A stretch of DNA of 64,000 bases from Candidatus Paraburkholderia kirkii (GTDB lineage Bacteria > Pseudomonadota > Gammaproteobacteria > Burkholderiales > Burkholderiaceae). Made by a program: the position numbers and the translations under genes. Where the stretch lies: contig LFKV01000001.1 in the NCBI GenBank assembly GCA_001189345.1, forward strand, positions 62,001-126,000, in the 5' to 3' direction. Below are positions 57,335 through 64,000 of the stretch, piece after piece (the first letter of the stretch is position 1; every line of letters begins with the position of its first letter). The notes beneath the pieces are model-generated. The model was not told the origin of the DNA, made no database searches, and saw nothing but the letters and a program-made list of their open reading frames with translations.

Positions 57335-59566
57335 ATGACCTATCAAGTTCTCGCACGCAAATGGCGGCCGAAATCGTTCGAGTCGCTCGTCGGCCAGGAG
57401 CACGTCGTCCGTGCGCTCACGCACGCGCTCGACGGCGGCCGCCTGCATCACGCCTATCTGTTCACGGGCACGCGCGGCGTCGGCAAGACGACGCTCTCGC
57501 GCATCTTCGCGAAGGCGCTCAATTGTGAAACCGGCGTGACCTCGAAGCCGTGCGGCGTGTGCCGCGCGTGCCGGGAAATCGACAAGGGCCGTTTCGTCGA
57601 TTACGTCGAAATGGATGCGGCGAGCAATCGCGGCTTCGACGAAATGGTGGCGCTGCTCGAGCGCGCCGTGTACGCGCCGGTCGACGCGCGCTTCAAGGTC
57701 TATATGATCGACGAAGTGCACATGCTCACGAATCACGCCTTCAACGCGATGCTGAAGACGCTGGAGGAGCCGCCGCTGCACGTGAAGTTCATTCTCGCAA
57801 CGACCGATCCGCAGAAGATTCCGGTCACCGTGCTCTCGCGCTGCCTGCAGTTCAATCTGAAGCAGATGCCGGCGGGGCATATCGTGTCGCATCTGGAGAA
57901 CATTCTTCGCGACGAGAGCATCGTGTTCGAGCCGCAGGCGCTGCGGCTTCTCTCGCGCGCGGCGGACGGCAGCATGCGCGATGCGCTCTCGCTGACCGAT
58001 CAGGCGATCGCCTATTCGGCCAACCAAGTCACCGAGGAAGCCGTGCGCGGCATGCTCGGCGCGCTCGACCAGAGCTACCTGATCCGTCTCGTCGATGCGC
58101 TCGCCGCCGGCGACGGCGAGCTCGTGCTCTCGATCGCCGACGAAATGGCGCTGCGCAGCCTGTCGTTCTCGACGGTGCTGCAGGATCTCGCGAGCCTGCA
58201 GCACCGGATCGCGTGGGCGCAATTCGCGCCTTCGTCGGTGCTGGACGAATGGCCGGAAGCCACGGACATCCGCCGCTTTGCCGAGACGCTCTCCGCCGAG
58301 CAGGTCCAGCTTTTCTATCAGATCGCGACCGTCGGGCGTAGCGAGCTCGGTCTCGCGCCGGACGAATACGCCGGTTTCACGATGACGCTTCTGCGCATGC
58401 TCGCGTTCGAGCCGGCGGGCGGGCCGGGCGGCGCCGTCGCCGTCGCCGCGCCTTCGGGCGCGAAGGCGGACGTGCCTGCGCCTGGAGCCGAGACGGCGAT
58501 CGTGAAGGCGGAACCGCCGGCGCCTGCCGAAGCGGCAAAAGAGCGCGCGCAACTCGCGGCATCCGTCGAGAGCGCGAAGCCCGTGGCGCCCGCCGGAGCC
58601 GGCGAGCCGATCGCGAGCAAGCCCGCGCCCTTGCCGCGCGCCGCGCGTCGAGCCGCCGACGAAGCCGCTCCGGCCGCATCGCGCGTGCCGGAGCCCGAAG
58701 CCGTCACGCCGCCGCGCGCCGGAAGCGGTGCGAGCGCGGCGCTCGAAGTCCTGCGCAGCGCGGGCATGCGTCTTTCGTCCGAGCGGGGCGCACGCGCTGC
58801 GTCCGCTGCGCAGACGGCCGCGCCCGCCGCGCCCAAGCCAGCCGCAAAACCCGCGGTGCAGGTTCAGGTGCCTGTGCCGCGCCGCGCACCCGCCGCCTCC
58901 GCAGCCGCGGGCGCGCCCGAACCGAAGCCCGCCGCCAGCGAGCGCAAGTCGAACGTCGTCCCGCCGTGGGAAGATCTGCCGCCCGATGACTATCCGCCGC
59001 CGGGATCGGAAGACGACTACTTCGCGCTGCCCGACGACGGCTCCGTGCCCGCCTTCGACAGCGGCCCCGACGACCTGCGTTTCGCCGGCGGCGAGTCCTC
59101 GGCGAGGTCCGCGCCGCAGCCGAAAATCGATACGACGCCGCTTCCGCCCGCCGTGCTGCTCGACGCGCTCGGCATCGAAGGCGAATGGCCGGCGCTCGCC
59201 GTCGATCTGCCGCTGAAGGGCGTCGCCTATCAGCTTGCGTTCAACAGCGAGCTGACCGCCTGCGACGCCACGTCCGTCACGCTCGCCGTGCCGGTGCAGA
59301 TGTACGCGGAAAGCTCGCACGTCGCGGAGCTCAAGGCGGCGCTCGCCGAGAAACTCGGCCGCGCGCTCGAAGTCAACGTCAACGTCGGGTCCGCGCGCCG
59401 CACCGCCGCCGCGCTCGACGTCGCCGAGCGCGCGCAGCGCCAGCAGGAGGCCGAGCAGGAGATCAAGCAGGATCCGTTCGTGCAGTCGCTGATCCGCGAT
59501 TTCGGCGCGAGCATCGTGCAGGGTTCGATCAGGCCGATTTCCGCATCGGGCCCGAATCCGTCGTGA
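57335..59566 (+). CDS. dnaX: DNA polymerase III subunit tau/gamma
   Basis: The start [20 protein letters not shown] at ATG 57335 is the family start; the upstream in-frame extension runs through ffs and is spurious. [20 protein letters not shown] holds Walker [16 protein letters not shown] is the zinc site, [19 protein letters not shown]alker B and [15 protein letters not shown] sensor 1. Domain III continues to about residue 370, followed by a linker very rich in Ala and Pro (about 370-580) and a C-terminal region that would bind the alpha subunit. The 743-residue length is normal. It loads the sliding clamp at replication forks. I see no clear programmed frameshift signal for gamma. Confidence 0.95.
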   Translation: MTYQVLARKWRPKSFESLVGQEHVVRALTHALDGGRLHHAYLFTGTRGVGKTTLSRIFAKALNCETGVTSKPCGVCRACREIDKGRFVDYVEMDAASNRGFDEMVALLERAVYAPVDARFKVYMIDEVHMLTNHAFNAMLKTLEEPPLHVKFILATTDPQKIPVTVLSRCLQFNLKQMPAGHIVSHLENILRDESIVFEPQALRLLSRAADGSMRDALSLTDQAIAYSANQVTEEAVRGMLGALDQSYLIRLVDALAAGDGELVLSIADEMALRSLSFSTVLQDLASLQHRIAWAQFAPSSVLDEWPEATDIRRFAETLSAEQVQLFYQIATVGRSELGLAPDEYAGFTMTLLRMLAFEPAGGPGGAVAVAAPSGAKADVPAPGAETAIVKAEPPAPAEAAKERAQLAASVESAKPVAPAGAGEPIASKPAPLPRAARRAADEAAPAASRVPEPEAVTPPRAGSGASAALEVLRSAGMRLSSERGARAASAAQTAAPAAPKPAAKPAVQVQVPVPRRAPAASAAAGAPEPKPAASERKSNVVPPWEDLPPDDYPPPGSEDDYFALPDDGSVPAFDSGPDDLRFAGGESSARSAPQPKIDTTPLPPAVLLDALGIEGEWPALAVDLPLKGVAYQLAFNSELTACDATSVTLAVPVQMYAESSHVAELKAALAEKLGRALEVNVNVGSARRTAAALDVAERAQRQQEAEQEIKQDPFVQSLIRDFGASIVQGSIRPISASGPNPS

Positions 59567-59675
59567 ATCGAAGGGCGCGGCGCGGGTTTCGACGCCGTGC
59601 ATCCCCACTGAATATCGAGCGCACGCGCCAGCCGCGCGCTTGTCCGCCTCACGCTTTCCAGGAAGGAGCCGAACC

Positions 59676-60002
59676 ATGATGAAGAACCAACTCGCCGGGC
59701 TGATGAAACAGGCTCAGCAGATGCAGGAAAACATGAAGAAGATGCAGGACCAGCTCGCGCAGATCGAGGTCGAGGGCCAGTCCGGCGCCGGTCTCGTGAA
59801 GGTGACGATGACCTGCAAGAACGACGTGTGCCGCGTGCAGATCGACCCGAGCCTGCTCGCCGACGACAAGGACATGCTCGAAGACCTGGTCGCCGCCGCG
59901 TTCAACGACGCCGTGCGCAAGGCCGAGGCCACCACGCAGGAAAAGATGAGCGGCATGACGGCCGGCATGCCGATGCCGCCCGGCTTCAAGCTGCCGTTTT
60001 GA
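59676..60002 (+). CDS. ybaB: YbaB/EbfC nucleoid-associated protein
   Basis: The intact 108-residue protein starts at ATG 59676 behind [49 protein letters not shown] and [20 protein letters not shown] are typical; the end reads [16 protein letters not shown]. The homodimer, shaped like a pair of tweezers, binds DNA and contributes to nucleoid structure. The gene lies 109 bp downstream of dnaX and 46 bp upstream of recR, the standard operon. No anomaly is seen. Confidence 0.95.
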   Translation: MMKNQLAGLMKQAQQMQENMKKMQDQLAQIEVEGQSGAGLVKVTMTCKNDVCRVQIDPSLLADDKDMLEDLVAAAFNDAVRKAEATTQEKMSGMTAGMPMPPGFKLPF

Positions 60003-60048
60003 GCGCGCGCGCCGAAGCACGGCGCTTCGGTGCGCCCAATGAGGACAC

Positions 60049-60645
60049 GTGAAACAACCTTCCGCCCTGTCGGCGCTCGTCGAGGCGCTGCGCGCGCTGC
60101 CCGGCGTCGGACCGAAATCGGCGCAGCGCATGGCGTATCACCTGATGCAGCACGACCGCGCGGGCGCCGAGAAGCTCGGACAATCGCTCCTTTTCGCAAC
60201 GGAGCATCTGAAGCACTGCGCGAAGTGCAACATCTTCACCGAGGCGGACATCTGCGAAGTCTGCCTGGACGAGGAGCGCGACCCGGCGCTGCTGTGCGTC
60301 GTGGAGACGCCGGCCGATCAGATCATGCTCGAGCAGACGCTCACGTATCGCGGGCTCTACTTCGTGCTGATGGGGCGGCTGAGCCCGCTCGACGGCATCG
60401 GTCCGAAGGAAATTCACTTCGAGCGACTCATCGGCCGCGCGCTCGACGGCGTGGTGCGGGAAGTGGTGCTCGCCACCAACTTCACGAACGAGGGCGAGGC
60501 GACCGCGCACTATCTGGCGCAGACGCTCAAGTCGAAAGGGCTAAAGGTCACGCGGCTCGCGCGCGGCGTGCCGGTCGGCGGGGAGCTCGAATACGTTGAC
60601 GCCGGCACGATCGCGCGCGCGATGCTCGATCGCCGCTCGGTCTGA
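60049..60645 (+). CDS. recR: Recombination mediator RecR
   Basis: The intact 198-residue protein uses GTG 60049 ([20 protein letters not shown]). The helix-hairpin-helix is [19 protein letters not shown]. The zinc finger has [16 protein letters not shown], and the Toprim domain reads [20 protein letters not shown], with [20 protein letters not shown]. RecR works with RecO and RecF to load RecA at single-stranded gaps. It closes the dnaX-ybaB-recR operon and its length is normal. An intact recombination mediator is not always kept in strongly reduced genomes, which suggests that reduction here is at an early stage. Confidence 0.95.
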   Translation: MKQPSALSALVEALRALPGVGPKSAQRMAYHLMQHDRAGAEKLGQSLLFATEHLKHCAKCNIFTEADICEVCLDEERDPALLCVVETPADQIMLEQTLTYRGLYFVLMGRLSPLDGIGPKEIHFERLIGRALDGVVREVVLATNFTNEGEATAHYLAQTLKSKGLKVTRLARGVPVGGELEYVDAGTIARAMLDRRSV

Positions 60646-60661
60646 ACGCGCCAATCTCCAG

Positions 60662-60886
60662 ATGACAGAAACCGAAGCCCTCGCGCTCGCGACGCATCGC
60701 TATTACAAGGGCGGCCTTTATCGCGTGATCGGCGTCGCGCGGCACTCCGAAACCGAGGAAGCGATGATCGTCTACGAGCATCTGTGGCCGCACGAGCGCG
60801 GCCTGTGGGTGCGTCCCGCCGCGATGTTCAACGAGACGCTCGCCGACGGCACGCCGCGCTTCGAGTCGCTCGACATTCCGCTCTGA
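60662..60886 (+). CDS. DUF1653-domain protein
   Basis: The intact 74-residue protein reads TETEALALATHRYYKGGLYR, VIGVARHSETEEAMIVYEHL and WPHERGLWVRPAAMFNETLA, ending FESLDIPL. This matches the small DUF1653 family, with its conserved H-Y-KGGLY start and VYE/LWVRP strands. Function is unknown to me. It lies 16 bp after recR and may be translated from the same transcript. No anomaly is seen. Confidence 0.85.
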   Translation: MTETEALALATHRYYKGGLYRVIGVARHSETEEAMIVYEHLWPHERGLWVRPAAMFNETLADGTPRFESLDIPL

Positions 60887-60917
60887 CGCACGCAAGAAAA
60901 AATAGAGGAGACAAGAC

Positions 60918-62113
60918 ATGAGCGCATCGACCGGACCGCTTGCCGGCGTCAAGGTGCTGGAGCTGGGCACGCTCATCGCCGGGCCGTTCGCCGCGCGCTT
61001 CATGGGCGAATTCGGCGCGGACGTCATCAAGATCGAAGACCCCAACGGCGGCGACCCGCTGCGCAAATGGCGCAAGCTCTATCCGGAAGTCGGCGGCACG
61101 TCGCTCTGGTGGGCGGTGCAGGCGCGCAACAAGAAATCGGTGACCGTCAATCTCAAGGCCGAGGAGGGCAAGGAGATCGTGCGGCGGCCCGCGAGGGAAG
61201 CCGATATCGTCATCGAGAACTTCCGGCCCGGGCTGCTCGAAAAGCTCGGGCTCGGCTACGAGGTGCTGGCGGCCGAGAATCCCGGCCTCGTCATGGTGCG
61301 TCTTTCGGGCTACGGCCAGACCGGTCCGTACCGCGATCGCCCGGACTTCGGCGCGATCGCCGAATCGATGGGCGGACTGCGCCACATCACCGGTTATCCG
61401 GATCTGCCGCCGCCGCGCATCGGCATTTCGATCGGCGATTCCATCGCGGCGCTGCACGGCGTGATCGGCGCGCTGATGGCGCTGCATCATCGGCAGGTGA
61501 ACGGCGGGAAGGGGCAGGTGGTCGACGTCGCGCTGTACGAAGCCGTGTTCAACAGATGGAGAGCGTCGTGCCCGAATACGGCGTGTACGGCCTCGTGCGC
61601 GAGGCGTCGCTGCCGGGCATCGTGCCGTCGAACACGTATCCGTGCCGCGACGGCAGCATCGTGATCGGCGGCAACAGCGATCCGATCTTCAAGCGCCTGA
61701 TGAACGCGATCGACCGCGCGGACCTCGCCGACGATCCCGCGCTCGCCTCGAACGACGGCCGCGTGCCGCGCACGCAGGAAATCGACGATGCCATCGCCGC
61801 CTGGCTCTCGACGCGCAGCATCGACGAGGCACTCGCCGTGCTCAACGCCGCCGACGTGCCGGCAGGGCGCATCTACAGCGTCGCCGACATGTTCACCGAT
61901 CCGCAATACATCGCGCGCCAGATGCTGCAATGCTTTCTGTGGCAGGACGGCCGCGAGATCACGTTGCCGAACGTCACGCCGAAGCTCTCGGAGACACTCG
62001 GCGAAACGCGCTGGCTCGGGCCGCAACTCGGTGAACATACGGATGAAGTACTTCAAACGCTCGGGTATGATGCCGACGATATTGCGCGGCTGCGGGCGGC
62101 AAGGGTGATCTGA
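60918..62113 (+). pseudogene. CaiB/BaiF-family CoA-transferase (class III), single-base frameshift
   Basis: ATG 60918 gives PLAGVKVLELGTLIAGPFAA, RFMGEFGADVIKIEDPNGGD and NKKSVTVNLKAEEGKEI. The catalytic aspartate lies in GPYRDRPDFGAIAESMGGL. At about 61551 one base is missing in VVDVALYEAVFN/QMESVV; the rest (VPEYGVYGLVREASLPGIVP, SIVIGGNSDPIFKRLMNAID, NAADVPAGRIYSVADMFTDP) continues in another frame to the TGA at 62113. The family moves CoA between short organic acids such as oxalate/formate or carnitine; the substrate here is unknown. It sits before a transporter set which is also broken, so they may have formed one catabolic unit. Confidence 0.9.
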
Positions 62114-62164
62114 GCCTCGGACCGGAACCGCGCTGACAACGATAAATCCAGGAGACAGACAACA

Positions 62165-63202
62165 ATGAAACGCAGAACGTTCATCGCGAGCGGCGCCGTG
62201 CTCGCGAGTGGTGCTTGGTCGGCCATGCCGCTCGCGTTCGCGCAGAACAAGCCGGAGCAGGCCAAGGTATCGATCGCGGTCGGCGGCAAGAACCTGTTCT
62301 ACTACCTGCCGCTCACCATCGCCGAGTGCCGCAACTACTTCAAGGACGAAGGGCTCGAGGTCGAGATCGCCGATTTCGCGGGCGGCGCGAAGGCGTTGCA
62401 GGCGGCGGTCGGCGGCGGCGCGGACGTCGTGTCCGGCGCGTTCGAGCACACGCTGCTTCTGCAGGCGAAGAATCAGTACTTCCGCGAGTTCGTGCTGCAG
62501 GGCCGGGCGCCGCAGATCGTGCTGGCCGTGTCGAAGAAGTCGATGCCGAACTACAAGTCGGTCGCGGACCTGAAGGGCAGGAAAATCGGCGTGACCGCGC
62601 CGGGCTCGTCGACCTCGATCATGGCGAGCTTCGTGCTCGCGCAGACGGGGCTGAAGGCGACCGACGTGTCTTTCATCGGCGTGGGCGCGGGCGCCGGTGC
62701 GATCGCCGCGCTGCAGTCCGGCCAGATCGACGCCATCGCCAACCTCGATCCGGTCATGACCAAGCTCGACCGCGCGGGCGACATCCGCATCGTGTCGGAC
62801 ACGCGCACGTTCGCGGACACCAGGACGGTGTTCGGCGGCAACATGCCGGCGGGGTGCCTGTACGCATCGTAGAGCTTCATCACGAAGAACCCGAACACGA
62901 CCCAGGCGCTCACCAACGCGATGGTGCGCGCGCTCAAATGGCTGCAGACCGCGTCGGGCAAGGACCTGATCGCGACCGTGCCGGAAAGCTATCTGCTGGG
63001 TGACCGCGCGCTCTACCTGGATTCGTGGCAGCATGTGAAGGAGGCGCTGTCGCCGGACGGCCTGATGCCCGCGGACGGTCCCGCGACCTCGCTCAAGACG
63101 CTGCAGGCCTTCGACGAGACCGTGAAGGGCAAGCCGATCGACCTGTCGAAGACCTGGACCAACGACTTCGTGAAGAAGGCGCTCGCCACCGTCAAGGTCT
63201 GA
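62165..63202 (+). pseudogene. ABC transporter substrate-binding protein (NrtA/SsuA-THI5-like), one amber codon
   Basis: ATG 62165 opens a signal peptide (KRRTFIASGAVLASGAWSAM, twin-arginine-like RRTF). The binding domain follows: VSIAVGGKNLFYYLPLTIAE, DEGLEVEIADFAGGAKALQA, VADLKGRKIGVTAPGSSTSI and QSGQIDAIANLDPVMTKLDR. TAG at 62870-62872 interrupts AGCLYAS/SFITKNPN, and the same frame continues to 63202 with no other lesion. Such proteins bind sulfonates, nitrate, bicarbonate or pyrimidine precursors in the periplasm. The ligand cannot be told. It is followed 3 bases later by the ATPase gene, so they formed one operon. Confidence 0.9.
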
Positions 63203-63205
63203 TCG

Positions 63206-63970
63206 ATGAGCGCGCCATCGAAACATGCGCTCGCGCTGGAGGACGTCACCTGCACGTTCGCCTCGCGGGAGAATCGGCGTGACCGCTACACCGCCGTCCG
63301 CAACACGAGCCTCGCGATCGCGCCGGGCGAATTCGTGTCGGTGGTCGGGCCGACCGGCTGCGGCAAGTCCACGCTGCTCAACGTGTCGGCGGGATTGCTC
63401 GAGCCGTCGTCGGGCCGGGTGAAGGTTTTCGGCGACGCGCTGAAGGGCATACCGGCGCGCGGGCTACATGTTCCAGGCGGATGGCCTGATGCCGTGGCGC
63501 TCCGCGCTCGACAACGTGACGGCCGGCCTCGCGTTCCGGGGCATCCCGAAGCACGAAGCCGATGCGCACGGCGAGGCGTGGCTCAAGCGCGTGGGCCTCG
63601 GCGGCTTCGGCGATCGCTATCCGCATCAGCTGTCGGGCGGCATGCGAAAGCGGGTCTCGCGATGGCGCAGACGCTCATCCTCGATCCGGACATCATCCTG
63701 ATGGACGAGCCGTTCTCCGCGCCCGACATCCAGACGCGTCAGCTGATGGAAAACGAGCTGCTCGACCTCTGGGCCGCGAAGTGCAAGGCCGTGCTCTTCA
63801 TCACGCACGATCTGGATGAGGCGATCTCGATGTCCGACCGCGTCGTCGTGCTGGCGGCGGGGCCGGGCACGCATCCGATCGGCGAATTCGCGATCGACCT
63901 GCCGCGTCCGCGCGATGTCGCCGAGATCCGCTCGCATCCGCGCTTCGTCGAGCTGCATGCGCAAATCTGA
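63206..63970 (+). pseudogene. ABC transporter ATPase (SsuB/TauB-like) with two compensating frameshifts
   Basis: A frame of 254 codons is open from ATG 63206 to 63970, but its middle is scrambled. Walker A (VVGPTGCGKSTLLNVSAGLL) and Walker B (LILDPDIILMDEPFSAPDIQ) are in the main frame. Between about 63463 and 63655 the native sequence YMFQADGLMPWRSALDNVTA, EADAHGEAWLKRVGLGGFGD and YPHQLSGGMRKRV (ABC signature) lies in another frame. A 2-bp insertion near 63654 restores the frame after an earlier indel. The product would therefore have normal length but lack the Q-loop and signature, so it cannot hydrolyse ATP properly. A permease gene would be expected past the window edge. Confidence 0.88.
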
Positions 63971-64000
63971 GGCGTGCTGCGAGAAGAAGTGCTCAAGGGC

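Noticed and set aside
9888-62872. Possible amber (TAG) recoding, because many otherwise intact frames contain TAG.
   Set aside because: Intact genes such as rpiA, the padR-type gene and the GNAT gene end in TAG, with unrelated sequence after it. TGA and TAA interruptions also occur, together with frameshifts, so ordinary decay explains the pattern.

Overview
The window is high-GC DNA from a Burkholderiaceae bacterium, most likely of the Paraburkholderia/Caballeronia group. This rests on the shared gene order nudix-aat-bpt-pyrD, trxA-rho, ffs-dnaX-ybaB-recR, type B L31 (rpmE2) and a SirB2/rpiA pair, and on the dispersed repeat containing the palindrome CTTTCTTTGC-TGCT-GCAAAGAAAG, which I recall as common in these genomes. 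The most striking property is decay. Roughly 30 of about 55 recognisable protein genes are broken by small indels, nonsense codons, internal deletions or insertion sequences, while the core genes (rpiA, pyrD, bpt, aat, clpB, rho, trxA, dnaX, recR, rpmE2) are open from start to stop. That split looks like a genome undergoing reduction, for example a host-restricted plant symbiont. This is inference, and some homopolymer indels could be sequencing error.

Region 1 (1-6060) is a remnant of the methanofuran/methylofuran and H4MPT-linked C1 locus: a HisA-like partial gene, then mfnD-like ATP-grasp, mfnF-like and mfnE-like genes on the plus strand. A repeat island carrying an IS5-family element follows, then mfnB (DUF556) and a DUF447 gene on the minus strand, and a tiny intact pqqA. 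Region 2 (6460-15666) is a red-type (form IC) Calvin-cycle operon, cbbL-cbbS-cbbX-cbbF-cbbP-cbbT-cbbA. Every gene in it is inactivated, mostly by independent lesions, and a second repeat island separates cbbL from cbbS. Together these regions look like a lost capacity to oxidise C1 compounds and fix CO2.

Region 3 (15853-18070) is an IS graveyard: an internally deleted IS630-type element and a left-truncated IS3-type element lie between a redoxin gene with a lost 3' end and a sirB2 gene with a lost 5' end. Region 4 (18136-30045) mixes intact genes (rpiA, padR, a GNAT gene, a GntR-type regulator) with broken exopolysaccharide, regulatory, oxidoreductase and amino-acid transport genes. Region 5 (30140-37100) holds pyrD, bpt, aat and nudix intact, then a partly broken molybdenum-cofactor set (moeA and moaD broken, moaE intact), and a truncated haemoglobin divergent from a broken nsrR-like gene. 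Region 6 (37201-44364) begins with clpB behind a clear sigma-32-type promoter, followed by hipBA and yidB remnants, an intact ComEA-like gene and a broken PBP1C gene. Region 7 (44369-64000) carries a heavily frameshifted alpha-2-macroglobulin gene, intact MATE and ArnT-like membrane proteins, rpmE2, mtfA, rho, trxA, the 4.5S RNA gene ffs, dnaX-ybaB-recR, a DUF1653 gene, and a broken CoA-transferase/ABC-transporter group at the right edge.

No CRISPR array, tRNA or rRNA gene was seen. Family names come from recognising translated motifs, not from database searches. Frameshift positions are estimates, good to a few tens of bases unless stated.
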